From contig CM049320.1 of the NCBI GenBank assembly GCA_026874595.1, positions 12,580,488 to 12,644,487 on the forward strand: a stretch of 64,000 bases of DNA, in the 5' to 3' direction. The translations under genes and the position numbers were made by a program. The stretch comes from Sipunculus nudus (taxonomy: Eukaryota > Annelida > Sipuncula > Golfingiida > Sipunculidae). Shown here piece after piece: positions 24,102 to 37,645 of the stretch. The notes beneath the pieces were generated by a model. That model saw only the letters and a program-made list of their open reading frames with translations, was not told the origin of the DNA and did not search any database. How positions within the stretch are numbered: position 1 is the stretch's first letter; every line of letters begins with the position of its first letter.

Positions 24102-27100
24102 CCCCCTGTATCCCACGCCAGTGTGTTCTTTGTCTTGGCTATTATTCTTAATTCTTAAGTCCTTCCACATACCTTTTGTCTTATTCATTAATTTATTCCT
24201 TCACTGCTTCAGCCATTTTCTTTACTGCATGTTAATCTCTGTCCTTCTTAGTCTCAAAATCCTGTATAATATCATATAAAAAGTATGTAAGTGTTGGTAC
24301 AGATTACCTTATGTCTCTCTTTATTTATTTTCATTTTCTTTCTATTTCTCTTCTCTCTGTCACAGCATCTCTGCTTGTTTCTGTTTCTCTCCATTTCCCT
24401 CTCTCTGTTTATTTGCCTGTCTGTCAGTTTGTCTCTTTTTCTCTCTCTCTTTCTCTCTGTCTGTCTCTCTCTCCATTGAAAGAGAATTTCGGTCTCCCAC
24501 ACACATACACACAAACACACACAAACATACAAGTTTGAAACCACAAAACACTTGGTCACAACCAACCAAACCTGCGTACCCCTCTGATGCTGAATAACAG
24601 TGTGAATTAGCCCATTCTGGAAGCAAGTGTCCAAGATTCTCCAATTTCCTGCTCAATTCTTTGGAAACAAACTACCCCTAATAACACACAATACCACTAA
24701 TAAATGCCTGTAGGGATTTTTGAAAACCTGCCAGACTGGGATAACCCTTTCAGGAAGTAACCAGCCCTCTTCTGTCCAGACCTCTGTTGTGATTCACGAA
24801 ATCAATAAAATTATTGTTACCAAATATAAAGGTTACAACCTTAATGTATTAGAAGACACTTGATAATTATCTGGTGATGCTGTAATTAGAAGATGATTGT
24901 TTCCTCTGTAAACAAGAAGTTACTGTTCTAGATTGGAGTCAGATGTTGTAATCATCTTCTTGTGAGCACCATCTGTCATATTGTGTGGTCCAAAGGAGCT
25001 ACCAACTTCTGTCTATCCATTGTGTTCATCTCTCTTTTTTATGTGTAAATGTGTTATACAGTGAAGAATTCAAAGAGGATTCCAACACAAACATTCATAA
25101 AAAGTGAAAGAAGTCCTAGGCATTTGAATATTTCAGTCTCTGATTAAAGATATCTATATTGTCATGGATGGATTTAAGTTGGATATGTTGATAAGCTGGG
25201 TTTGTGGCCAGGAAATTTTGATTCCTAAAAAAAGGTGCCTGATAATCCAACTATCTTTTTGGGCCAAGTATGGAGTCTTTTAATTTGAGAGACATACCGG
25301 TATACAAGTTCCAGATCCAGACTGCCTCACTCACAGTTCTGTCTGATAATGATAACTGATTTGACACATTTCAACAGGTGATCATTAATTCCCTAAACCA
25401 TACAAGTTAACATCTCCTAACTTCATGTCTAAGAATAACTATCAATTGTTACACCTATACAAGGGTGACAATGGTTCATAAGGTGAACTGTTATCAACCA
25501 GCCTATCTATTTTCATACACTATTTGTTAGTTTAATCCTATGTTCTGCATGGCATGCATACCTGTTTATACCTGATTAATTTAGCCTCCCTGATAGCGAG
25601 ACGAATATATTGGTGGAAAACCTGCCAACCTTATACAATTCATAATCAAATAAACTACAACGATATCATTAAAGGTGCCAATTGTGCCTGTTCATGCATG
25701 TAGAGTTATTCTGCTGTAATGATTTATGATTCATGCAGAATGACTAAGATGAAACCAAAAGTAATTGTTACTCTTTTTTTCTATTTAACTGACATGAAGC
25801 CTAAATTCTCAGAAACCCTGCGATTTTATTTACATTATCATATCTGACCTCATAAGGGTTCAGTTTCTGAAATGAAAATATAGCTTCAGTATTGTATAAA
25901 TATGAAATTTGGTAAATTGGGTTAATCTATCAAAGACAAACTTTTGATAATGTCTCATTTAATCTTAAAGAAACCTTGAATTAACATGCATGGAAATGGT
26001 GAAATGTTAAAGAACATCTTTGCAAAGTTAATTACAAATGTAAATGGAAAACATTAAATCATTTTGATGTCCTATGAGATGGATATAATAGTCATTAGAT
26101 TCTTAATGAGGTTGAGAAAAGTTTGTTAAGGTGTTAATTGAGGTTGCTTTTGAAACATAGTCATAATATCCTGCCACTGATAGTATTAATTCCACAATAT
26201 AAACTTGCTTAATGTCTTTTAAGGGATTACAAGTATGTCAATAAATAAAGACGTAGGCCAATTTCCAGTGTCAAATAAAAAAATCTTAGTGATTTTATGA
26301 GATATTATACACTTAGGAAACTGGCATGTCTGACAGTTAATTAAAGTTATTCCTTCCATGAAGATATCTGAGAATAATAAAAGCCAAACTTGCTTTGGCT
26401 TGTTCATATTGCCCCTTAAAGTGTTTGTATTAGACATGATCTTGTCACAAAAATGACGGAGAACTCACATTGACTGCCAATAAAATATCAGTCAGTGCGA
26501 GAAAAAAAGTCACATAATTTGTGAGTTGTCATACAATGTTATCATTACACTGTGAGAACCGGTTTAATGTAATTTCTTATTGTGAGGGTTTTGTCAGCAT
26601 CACCAATTTATGGGACAAGGAACGGTGTAGAGATTAGCAGTTCCAGCAAACATTTGTCTAACACGGCAGTAATTTTTCTGTCCCAGGTGTACCATTGTCT
26701 GCTGTTGTCTGCAGCCGCCAGTTTGCTTATTTTGGTTGGATGATGACGATAAACATTTGCTGCGAGACTGTTAGTGACAGGAATATTAATTGGTACAATT
26801 CATGGTCCCATTGTCTCATATTCTGTAAAAATAAAGGCTTCAATTTTTTCCCCCAAGCCAAAGGATACCTTGGCCCTGTCAGACTGCAACATTAATTTGA
26901 CCCATCTCTCCTTACATATTGGCATATATATAAAATCATGACTCAGTTTGTTCTCATAAAAAATCAGAAATTTATATTGTTGATCGCAATTTGAGCAAAA
27001 TGGCAGCCCCCTTGAGTAGCCTTGAAATTTTTAGCAAGGTCAGGGTTAAATAAGGGCATGGAAATACAACAGAAAAGTACTCAAAGGTCAGTCTCAAAGT

Positions 27101-28570
27101 AGGAATCCATTGGTGAAAAAAGTTGGTGGCTGTTAGACCCGTGGTTTCAAGTAGAAGCTGGAGGAACACTTTTAGGAAGACCGTACCCACATCCACAAAT
27201 TATTGTAGGATGCCCTCAGAATTACAGGCTTTATATACTCGTGGCTAGGGATAATCCAGAACTCATGCTGATTCAATAAAAGGGTCAGATTTATTCTAAG
27301 ATTTCATCAAAAATGTTGGCAGGTTTCTAATTAAGGGAATTTCACCCAGAAGACCAACAACTGAGCCTATAGGCTACTTTCCACTCCATCATTTAAGGTG
27401 TGTAAGGTCAGGGACTTTTGGTCAGGAAGAAGAAGTCAAATCATAGGTCAGTTCATTATCTGGACATTTGAAGTGTTCAGGAATTTATCATACAAATAGT
27501 AATAACATACAAGTTCATGATCAAACAGAGATTGATTGATACATGATACTGATACTTTTTCTTTCCTTCTTTAAAAAAAGGTAACAATCTTTGTTGCTGT
27601 CATCATTTCTATAAATAGATGAATGATTAAATGACATGGCAAAGACCAGGTTACGCTGGATAATCAGGAGGAAATGGTTTTGTATGACTACCTTCCGTTA
27701 GAAAATAAGAGTGATCTATTGTTCCTTTGGATTTCCTCCAGGATTAGTCACTGATTATAAAATTGTCTCAGGTGTGAGTTCAGTTGGAATGTTTCAGGTA
27801 ATAGCAAAAAAGCAAATTAGTTTGTGGTTCAGGTGGCAGGGAAGAAAATACGGGTAATCATTATATTTTCACAGCACAGGAATGCTCACAATTAAACCAT
27901 TCGTCAAATTTTCTTTGTGGAACATATCTTTAATCGCCTCAACAGACAGGTTTACCATTTAGTTGGTAATTAGATATGTTATCAATAAATGTTCATTCAG
28001 TGGATCTATGGAACAAAAGTGATTTGAAAAGGCATGAAATTCATAAAAATAGCACAAACATGACTCATAGAAATGTCTTTTCCATTAGATAAAGTTTATT
28101 TAAAGGTCTTAATTCTTTGAAACATGCACAAAAGTTATGAAAAAGACATGAATTAATTTGTTACTTTAAGTTTTCAACTTCCTTCATAAAATTATTAGTT
28201 CCATAATTGTTAATAATTATTTATTATAATTTACATACTCAGTGGTATTTTAAAAGTTTATAAATGGCTTTGGAATTGTTAAGTGGAGTCCTTAATATCA
28301 ACAAGGTCCTTAATTGAAAACTCATAACAATTTCATCTTCTATAAGAGTATGAACCATTATTTGCTATATTTATAATTGTTTTTCTGTAAATGGTATCAA
28401 ACTATGAATTTTGTATTTCATTTGTTTACCACTTTATCTTTGTTCAATATGTTATTGCATTTTTAAAGATACAGTACTTTTTGTTCTTTTACCTTTTTGC
28501 TATCATTTAGTTTTTTTCTATAAACTTTATTTATTTTACATGGATTATACAACTAGTTTTAATAACTAAT
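24102..28570. other. CpG-depleted noncoding sequence
   Basis: A pyrimidine-rich simple block (CTCTCT/TTTCT) at about 24300-24480 generates spurious Ser/Leu- or Arg/Glu-rich frames, and a CACA-type tract follows at about 24497-24530. The rest is AT-rich with very few CpG. 26440-26880 is a more complex island. No exon is recognised. Confidence 0.5.
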
Positions 28571-28571
28571 A

Positions 28572-28695
28572 CGAGGCACTCTCCATGGCTTGGATGTTGG
28601 CGCTGGGTAGTTGGTAAGGGTGGAGGAAGCCGGAGGCCTTGGACAAGCCACTACAACCCACTCTCATAGCCACACCGGGGATCAAACCCGGGTCA
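28572..28695 (-). repeat. Candidate truncated SINE-like repeat
   Basis: Read on the minus strand, GGGTTTGATCC resembles a pol III B box and is followed by a GC-richer block that stands out from the surrounding AT-rich, CpG-free DNA. That block includes TGGCTTGTCCAAGG and GCTTCCTCCACC. No A box is found upstream of the B-box-like word, so this is either a 5'-truncated tRNA-SINE or another repeat class. Confidence 0.35.
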
Positions 28696-29459
28696 TTCAG
28701 TTTGACTTTTGAGATCACATGGAGGAATAAAACATTCACTTAAAGGGAACAAATTATGCCATTTTGTCACACGTACAGTGTATCATTACTTATTTTTTGT
28801 TCAGAATTATTTGATTCTTTCATCAATTATTTATATTTGATTTTTCCAGATCACAGGAAGCATTCATATTCAGACAAGATATTTTGCAATTTTTTTCAGT
28901 TGAATAATGTTTACCTAATTTCATATATCCATTTCAAAGTAAAGATTATTAAAAAAAATAATTAGTGTCAGTTTCTAATTACTTAGTATACCTGGTATAA
29001 CAGATTTCTTTTTAAACAGTTTGCTCTCTGTGATTTAGAAGCTACAGTGTATTATATTCCTGAACATTTTTTTCTGCATTACCCAAGTCCATCTTCTAAA
29101 CTCTGATATACAGACAATTAAGTGCCAGCAGGAAGTGATATCCAAGGACAATTACTCACAGAAGTCATGTGGTTCTAAATGCTTACAAGACTAGTCGTTA
29201 GCTGTATAGGTTTTCATCAGACAAATTAAAAAATGGCAAGAAATGCCAGCAGCTAGTAATTTTTACATACCTGAATCAGGAAATGATCTTTGATTGACAG
29301 GAAGATCATGAGTAGTAATAAATGAGCTCACCAGTCCAAATAATCATGAAATCATGACTGTGCTCTGCAAAGAAATTCTAGGGGTTTCTTTCAGTCAACA
29401 TCCCCATATTATTATGGGAGCCACAGAAAGTAGGCTATTAAGTAGACATGATAGGTATA

Positions 29460-29523
<64 letters not shown>

Positions 29524-31730
29524 GTAAATACAGGCATGGTACCAAAAAATCTTGAATACTGACTGTATTTCCATAGTCAGAAGGTGGATGTTATCGTTTT
29601 AAGGCCAATACAAACAACAGGTCTCTGTAATACTCTCGGTAACCATAAAAATGTAGCCACAATGAAGTATGATTTGGTATATAAATAATAGTGGATTGGC
29701 TGTTATTCCATTGCTAATGTATCTGGCCTTTTAAGGAAACAGGAAAGTACAATTTCATATTCTCTTTGAATAAGGAAGAGATGTGTAATATTGATTTTTC
29801 CACCAAACTTGTTTAACCTGTTTGGTCAGACCATGGTACTTCACATATAATATCCACCATTAAAACACTTTTACCTTTACTCTCGCAGTTATAACTTAGA
29901 TAATAAAGATGAAAATGTAATAACTCTGAACAGGTGTTGAAAATATAAGTGAAAGAACTGAAATGTATTGTATAGTCCTCTGTGATGTTTTAATTGAAAT
30001 CAAGCATCAGAACCGAAACACATTTTTACCTTTATTTTCCAAAGTATTTGTAAAAAGTAGTTATAGTTATATCTAGGAAATTTTAACTAGATATTTTCAG
30101 ATGTAGTGTTTATTTAAAAAAAAAACTATATCATAGTGGTCAGTTGGATTTTATGAATAATTTATACTTTTGATATAGTGAGTGCACCTTTTAATTTCAA
30201 CTAAAGCTTAAATTTTTTTTCTTATGAGAAATTAATAGAATGTTTTTTTTTATATTGGATTTTTTTAAGATTTTTGTGTTGTTGTTTTTATATTTATCAA
30301 CAAAGAGCCACAATTGCTTTCTACTGAGGGCCATTAAATCCAGTAAATAGAGACAAGGTTCTGTTTCATCACAACAGGTTTGATTGGGATTGGTTATGCA
30401 TGGGGGATAAAGGAGGCAGGATTATCATTAAGCTACTCAGATAGATGCAACATATTGCACTTCTTGTAATCACATCTTGCAAATGGGTGCCGGAGGCTCC
30501 CATCATATGATACAAACTGTGTTCAGTTGGTGTCATTGTCTTGTCATCTGCATGGAGATTGGACAAATGGCTGGCAGCAGGTCATGTGACCCCGCCTAAC
30601 CTCCAAGCAGTTACAGTGATTGCTAGCCACATAGCAAACAAAGGCATCAGTCATCCCCTGACAAGTGGATATGGAAATTTTGGCTCTAAAGGAGATAGAT
30701 TTACGTAGGTTCACACTCAGACAGCCCCACAGGGGGATTCCTACAGGTCTGACTATCCATTTTAATAAGTAGAGAAAACACTGCCAGTTACATATAAGAT
30801 TGAACCAGATTTCTACAGGGCATATAAACGATTGAAAAAGGCCTTGCGGGAACAACACTTTAATGGAGAGACGGGGATCAGTTGGATGATCTGAGGGAGA
30901 TGAGACTCTTGTGGATAACATGAGAGAGGACTTGCAAGTCCGCCCGGGCAGGTGGTGTCAGACAGCGTTATGGGTTTGATTGTATCACTGGCCACCAGGG
31001 TGAGCTGAGATGTACATCTGAGACTTTGTGAAGTCCAGAGAAAAGCTAGCATATCAATCTCAATACAAACTGACCTGTCATGAGAGTTTATCAAATATGG
31101 CAGCTCCCATTTAGCGAAATCTACAGCTGATTCAAGGTCCAGCTGTATTATTCCCAACACTAACACTAGTAGAATATTAACAGACACATGGCTATTCAAG
31201 CACTCTATTATTCAACTATAAGTAACACAATTGGTCGCTGTCCTGGTGTTAACTGATTTAAATTGGTTTGGGCACAAGCGAATCATGATCATAAAACTAG
31301 AAATGTTGTCTGAGACTACATGAATACTTTATGCACCCAGAATCTAAAACTTTCCTGTGTTCAACACAGAATACTTATGTCTCAGTTCACCAACTCAGTG
31401 GTTGGATTATTACTACAGGTCAGATAAGGAACAAAGGCAGGCCCTTATACCAGTCAATGGCCTGAGGCAGGGACAGAGAAATGTCACACTTCACAGCAGA
31501 AAATATATTCTTTAAATAAAACAAAACAAAACAAATTGTATTGATCACCTCCTAATATTAATGCTCCTTGGGTCACTAAAACCCTTCACAAAATTTAATC
31601 AAAATCTGTTCAAAGTTTTCTTAATTAAGTTGCTAATGACTAACAAACCAAGGAAAACCATTATACCTAGTCTTTTGAGGTATAGTTACTGCTGTTACAT
31701 GACCTTCAGTGATTCATTGCTGATGCAGGC
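28696..31730. other. AT-rich noncoding sequence; one unexplained complex island
   Basis: 28700-30330 is AT-rich with the (TA)n tract noted separately. 30340-31210 is a more complex island with overlapping minus-strand frames of 125 and 128 codons. The second (30813-31199) begins with a hydrophobic, signal-peptide-like stretch. Neither has a known domain, and the two frames overlap in different phases, so no gene is called. Confidence 0.45.
29456..29521. repeat. (TA)n microsatellite
   Basis: About 66 bp of alternating TA with one G interruption near 29465. Confidence 0.97.
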
Positions 31731-32365
31731 TTTTGGAATCCACGGGTTATGATTAATTCTGTACATATTATACAACTCACCGTGGGTCTAGTAGCAGAAT
31801 AGTGTCATATTGACCCTCTGGCATTACAAGCAGATTACTAGCGCCAGAGTGTCATGACATCTAGGTCTGAGGATCGCATTATAAGGCCTTATGAAGATGC
31901 AAATATTTTCATCATTTCTGACAACGCTTCATGGGCTACAGATACACTGTCAATCAACATAAACCAGACCATTCGTTAGCATTTTTTGTGTACTTTCTAA
32001 TAATACCAAATATGAGTGAGAAAAGTTCCTTTTTAACCCAGCACATTGGTAAACCCCTTGGCATGTTTGTTGAATTTTGACCGCATGAACACAAGCAGGG
32101 CTCGCACGGGTTACAGGAAGCAGGCAACTTGCAGGCGTCACAGGAAATGACCCGTGTCCATGGAGACAGTGTTTCAGTTTGGGTTGCGAGTTCACATATA
32201 TACCATTGTGTTTATTCACCATTCTAAGCATAATATTGAGTTTATATGCCGTTTTCCACAGTATGAATGCAACCAGATGCAAGACCACTGCGATACATTC
32301 CTCCATATTACTAGTATCACGACTCGAGTAGGCTTACCAGCCCAATTTACCAATTGCCTACTGAG
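31731..32365. repeat. 635-bp tandem duplication, unit 1
   Basis: The segment starts at TTTTGGAATCCACGGG and ends at GCCTACTGAG, and is followed directly by a near-identical unit. About five substitutions were noted (for example CACCGTGGG/CACCATGGG, CATCTAGG/CATCTACG, ATGAGTGAG/ATGAGCGAG), so identity is about 99%. A 118-codon minus-strand frame (31950-32306) is contained in the unit and shows no recognised domain. Confidence 0.95.
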
Positions 32366-33000
32366 TTTTGGAATCCACGGGTTATGATTAATTCTGTACA
32401 TATTATACAACTCACCATGGGTCTAGTAGCAGAATAGCGTCATATTGACCCTCTGGCATTACAAGCAGATTACTAGCGCCAGAGTGTCATGACATCTACG
32501 TCTGAGGATCGCATTATAAGGCCTTATGAAGATGCAAATATTTTCATCATTTCTGACAACGCTTCATGGGCTACAGATACACTGTCAATCAACATAAACC
32601 AGACCATTCGTTAGCATTTTTTGTGTACTTTCTAATAATACCAAATATGAGCGAGAAAAGTTCCTTTTTAACCCAGCACATTGGTAAACCCCTTGGCATG
32701 TTTGTTGAATTTTGACCGCATGAACACAAGCAGGGCTCGCACGGGTTACAGGAAGCAGGCAACTTGCAGGCGTCACAGGAAATGACCCGTGTCCATGGAG
32801 ACAGTGTTTCAGTTTGGGTTGCGAGTTCACATATATACCATTGTGTTTATTCACCATTCTAAGCAAAATATTGAGTTTATATGCCGTTTTCCACAGTATG
32901 AATGCAACCAGATGCAAGACCACTGCGATACATTCCTCCATATTACTAGTATCACGACTCGAGTAGGCTTACCAGCCCAATTTACCAATTGCCTACTGAG
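32366..33000. repeat. 635-bp tandem duplication, unit 2
   Basis: Second copy, ending at GCCTACTGAG. The following sequence (GGGTTATCACGG, then CTAGTAGCAGAAT) resembles the start of a third unit with an internal deletion of about 30 bp. This suggests an older, decayed array or a repeat boundary. The 118-codon minus-strand frame recurs at 32585-32941. Confidence 0.95.
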
Positions 33001-33263
33001 TCGGGTTATCACGGCTAGTAGCAGAATCACTCTCAATCTCTTTAGATATATTTTCAAAAGTACAGGAAGCATGATATTCATGAATGCATAAAACCAAAAT
33101 TATCACCTGGAAATGCAGGTCCTTTAACTCTTTTTGCATTAAAAAAAAAAAGAAATAATAAGCACAGGCATCCATAAAGTTTCACAAAAGGCATCACTAT
33201 TTAATGGTTGCAGAAGATTTCTACAAGAATTCTTATGTAAAATAAGTTACATCTGAATAAATG

Positions 33264-33531
33264 TTTGTCATTATCTTAATTGTAACAAGAATTTTTTCTG
33301 TCTTCAAAAATTACTATTTGCCACCATATCTGACATAGTTTCACAAAATAAGTTGATGTTTAGATTTCTCTTCTTCAACTTCTCTTGTTTTTGTCATTTT
33401 GTCATTATCTTAATTGTAACAAGAATTTTTTCTGTCTTCAGAAATTTCTATTTGTCACCATATCTGACATAGTTTCACAAAATAAGTTGATGTTTAAATT
33501 TCTCTTCTTCAACTTCTCTTGTTTTTGTCAT
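33264..33531. repeat. 134-bp tandem duplication (two units)
   Basis: Units 33264-33397 and 33398-33531 both begin TTTGTCATTATCTTAATTG and differ at only a few positions (TTCAAAAAT/TTCAGAAAT, GTTTAGATTT/GTTTAAATTT). The sequence is AT-rich and noncoding. Confidence 0.92.
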
Positions 33532-34370
33532 TTTGTTAAACAAACACAGTATGAATGAGGTTTCACACAGGGACATAGAAGAAGATATAGGTTGGTATGC
33601 AGGTTTGATGAGTTTTGCTTCAGTGCAGTTCTGTATGCATTTTTAACAAGATCATCCTTATACACCAAGAAGATCAGAGACACTACACAGTCCCTGTGGT
33701 CTGTTAATGTTAAAAATAGAAAGCCAGGTGTCACCAGAAAAAATTGTCACCAAGAGGTTTATTAAAAAATCATTGGAAAGTCTACATTAGTTGGTTGCCA
33801 GGCAGGATCGTGTCTGACATTTGGTCTTGTAAGTCCATGTGAAATTAACAAACCCTCGACTGTTGTCGGGGTCGGAATAGAGGGCGCACAAATTGGTCTA
33901 AACATTGAATGCATCATTTAGTGCCAAGGAAGTTGCAGAAAAATCCCTTCGGGAATATAATGTTGTTTAAACGAGACTTGTTTCTGTGGTTAATTACGCT
34001 GCACTTCTTTGTCTGGTGAGGCTAATAGGCTGCTTGCTTCTTTTTAAAAAGTCATTTGGTCAAACAAAGAGGCCATGTTTCCAGGCGAAATTACTGCTAG
34101 ACCTTATGTTTTATTCAGCTGGGCAATGTTAGTTGTTTAGAATTCCATTGGTTATTTTATCTTCATTATGTGATGTAATTGATTTGAATTTATGAAAAAT
34201 GAACTTATAACTAAATAGCTTAATTAAACTTTCCTTTGAATAAATAAGTACCAGTAAATCAGTTGATCTGGATACTTTATAGTGATATCTTGTGAGAGTG
34301 TCTTCCAAACCTTAACAGTAAATCAAGAACACTCAATTAGCACATTCCACCACCAGTCACAAGTATGGCT

Positions 34371-34465
34371 CAGGGGTGTCCATATATACGAGGGACTGCG
34401 GGTAAAAGTCCCTCTTCCCACTTCAATGTAACATCTCCCTGCTATTCAGAATTTAATATACATAT
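34371..34465 (+). repeat. Dispersed repeat copy B
   Basis: Shares ordered words CAGGGGTG, CAATGTAAC, CCCTGC and ATTCAGA with 16264-16385. Lengths differ and the G/C tracts have decayed, so this is an older or truncated copy. Confidence 0.45.
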
Positions 34466-35454
34466 ATAAAAAATTAAATGTATTAAAAATTAGAATAATA
34501 GACTTTTGTTCCATTTATGAGTTTACTGTAAAATATTTTAATTTATAAACCTGGTTTAGAATTAACCTGTACTGGTTATATATAATACCTTATTTTCTAA
34601 AACCTTATACTAAATTGTGATATATCTTGAATGTGTCATACAGATGCTAAAAGAATTGCTAAAGAAGCCAAACTTCACAGTTTATACACATACAGAATAG
34701 CACAGTCTCTGGGCACCATAATTTGGCCACTGCTTTGGCAGGTGCCCAGGCGTAATAAAGTTTTCCTTCCACCCATTACAGTTTTTCACACATGAATTAT
34801 CTCAAGAACCTTCTTGGCCATTTCAGTTAAATTTTGTTTACTCAATTAGTGCCTATTGGAGGATATGACCTAGTAAAGTTAGTTAATTAGCCTTAAAAAT
34901 CAGTGTATTATTCTTAAAATCTGGTGGTCCTTTAACATTTTTCCACACTTACCTTTGTCTTATAAAAAAAAAAACTTTATTTTCCTCTTGTGATGTAAAT
35001 AAAACAGAAGAAAGAAATACATGGGTTTTAACGTTTCTTTTCCTAAGCACCGAGGTTGTCTGCAGTTCCTCTACCTACAAAAACAGATGAAATATCCAAG
35101 AAGTGAAATATCCTGAAACTTGAGAATCCAACAGAACCATTTAAATATGATCCAGTTACAGAGTCAGAAAATAAGAATACGGGAATGGTGCAGAAATTAC
35201 ATGGACCACAGCTGGCATATCGGATAAGTTGTAAAACATGGTGAGTTATTTGCTACCATTTGGTCAGGTGCTGGCCACAGCTGATAGTGGCACGCAGGTT
35301 TTGTACAGTTAGGAACCTTAAACCTCAACCATGTGCTTCTTGTCTTTCTGGATCTAAACACTTCATGTTAGATGAAAACACAATGGTTGTCAATTTTTGT
35401 TATGGGGATTTGTCAGTTTTTCTCGAAATACCGGTATATACTGTGCTCTGTGTC

Positions 35455-35520
35455 TGGTAGCTAATGGAGCATGCCTCATGGATGCAAAAGATGTGGGGTT
35501 CAGGTTTCAAGTTCCATCTG
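35455..35520 (+). repeat. Candidate tRNA-derived SINE head
   Basis: GGTAGCTAATGGAGCATGCC (35456-35475) resembles the D-arm/A-box region of a tRNA (TAGCTCAGTGGTAGAGC type), followed about 30 bp later by GGTTTCAAGTTCC as a degenerate B box. The right-hand end is unclear. Confidence 0.4.
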
Positions 35521-37645
35521 GTTGATCATGTACATGTTAAGTCAAAGGGGTCTGCTTTGTGTTCCGTATCAATTAGTCACATGAAAAAGTTTATTGTTTT
35601 ATTCACTCTTCTGTCTCTCTTTTTCTCTGTCTTTCCCTCCATCTGTCTGTCTGTTTTTCCTTCTCTCTTTCCTTCTCTTTTCCCTGTGTGTCATGTATTT
35701 TTTGTGAATACATATATAAACAGACCATTTAAAATACAGATATGTTACAGACATGTTACAGTATTATAATTTGAAAGAGTTCTTCTGAGTGACAGTCCCA
35801 GTACTACAAACTACACTGATGATGTCCTGGTAATAATGTGAAATGTATGAAGTAAATAATTTAATTGAGTTATTTGATTAATCTTTTTGTTCAGTTAGTG
35901 TATAGTCAGATTATATATCATATAATATAATATCATACTGTTCAGGAGAAAAATCGAGAAATAAAAATATTGTCACCTCTTGAATAGAACAAGTCATTGA
36001 ACTCAGGCATCATGTATCAATGACTTCATTGACTAATATTCATTGACAGCATAATATTGTGAATTGTACATGATTAGAGAGGTGGTGGACAAGTCAGCTC
36101 ATACAAGTGATATCTGATCTGAGTTCACAATGACCGCCCTTTCACGCATTTGTCCCATGGTCATTTAGACGAAATGACTCAGCATGGTCATTGAGAGTAA
36201 ATCATCAGCGGAAGGGACGGGATCATAAAAGGTCCATTTTGGCAATGCTCGGAGAGTGATTATGGCAGTGTCGGGAGAGTGTCAGACTGAGATTTGGTGT
36301 CATTCACCATGACGAAAAAGGATGAGGGTAATGCGTCTGGGATGATGGGGATAGAGAAGACCGCAGTGCCCGTAGCATGGATAATGCTTGTGTTATTTAG
36401 AGAGTTATACCCGGGGAACAGCCAATTACAGCCAAGAATGATTTGACCACAATGAGCAGTGATTGCCCGTGACACTGACCCTCTCAGCTTTGCTGTGGTG
36501 TTGCTGAAATTGATACATTGTGATTTACTGGAGTTAAATATCAAAGTCACACATTGAATAAGGATGACCCTGAGTCAGCCTGGCAATACCATGTCATTCC
36601 GTACAACTTTACCTCAAAATCATATGATACACCCACCAACTGTACATGTATATCCAGACATATAACAGAAAGTATGCACCTCTCAGGTCATATACATGGT
36701 GATGATTGGCACTTAATAGTCTTCATATTACTCTGAATTTAAGAGGGAATCCACATTTACATATGTAGGGATATAGGTTACAGTGTATAACCTATTCTAC
36801 CAAGTGGTACCATTCATTAAATTCTAAGGTGATAATTAACAGGTGCTCATATATCTGTACATTACATGACAATGAGAGTACAGTATGAGCACTCTGGGGA
36901 TACAGAATCAGGTATTTTTTTCAAATTGACTAATTTTACATATCATTAATATTTTAGAGACCTCTCCGTGAAGTGACAAGACTTAAATTCATCCTTTAGC
37001 TGACTTGGAAAATTTTCATATATTTATGGTACCATGCACTACCAATAACCAATCAATGATCTGTCACAAAGTGTCCTTGTCTCCACCTTTAGGTTCAAAT
37101 CCCACAAGGTCTGAAATTCACTCACCCCTAAACTCAGAAAATCTCCGAGTCTTGATCAGTATTGAACCAGTTAAACATGTATCTATTTTTGCAAAGTTAA
37201 GTTATTAATACAAATTTGCGTAAAATCAGTTTAATATATAACAACAGAAATACACTCAGATTAGTAGGGAAAGGAGAATGAGGAGAGATGTAAGAATGAG
37301 TTTTTTACGGAAAATTGTTCTGTATGTGTGTATAGTAGCACGGAATCTGTTTATCAGAGAGTTGTTGTTAGGTATATATTAATTATTATCATTGTTGTTA
37401 TTATTATTATTAATACATCACCTGTAAACATATTTAGTTCACCTAAAAGAAACAGGTGGCACTGACTGCATTACCATGTCCAGTGTGGTCAGACACTGTA
37501 CAGCGGGCCTGACTCAGACATGGTCTATTTTTCTTCTTTTTCTTTTCTTCCTAAAATATATACGTGACATAGGTGTTTACTAAGGATCAAGAGCTGTGTT
37601 ATATTTTATATTATACTTATATTAACATAATTTTTTTTCTTGCAG

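Larger units (their letters stand above)
33532..37640. other. Noncoding sequence with complex islands, upstream of terminal exon
   Basis: This is probably the last intron of the ZMAT3-like gene (inference from the acceptor at 37645). Complex islands at 33780-34160 and 36070-36560 contrast with CpG-poor AT-rich DNA elsewhere. A pyrimidine-rich block lies at about 35605-35690. ATT/TTA-rich simple sequence lies at about 37378-37415. No other exon with a zinc-finger spacing was found. Confidence 0.45.

Noticed and set aside
30813..31199. 128-codon minus-strand frame starting with a signal-peptide-like stretch
   Set aside because: It overlaps a second 125-codon frame in another phase, has no cysteine pattern or family resemblance, and lacks splice or promoter support.
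31950..32941. Pair of near-identical 118-codon minus-strand frames that look like a duplicated gene
   Set aside because: They exist in two copies only because the 635-bp DNA unit is duplicated. No domain or codon-level conservation can be argued from copies this young.
37091..37103. B-box-like AGGTTCAAATCCC suggesting a tRNA or SINE
   Set aside because: No convincing A box at the right distance and no acceptor stem. Too weak to call.
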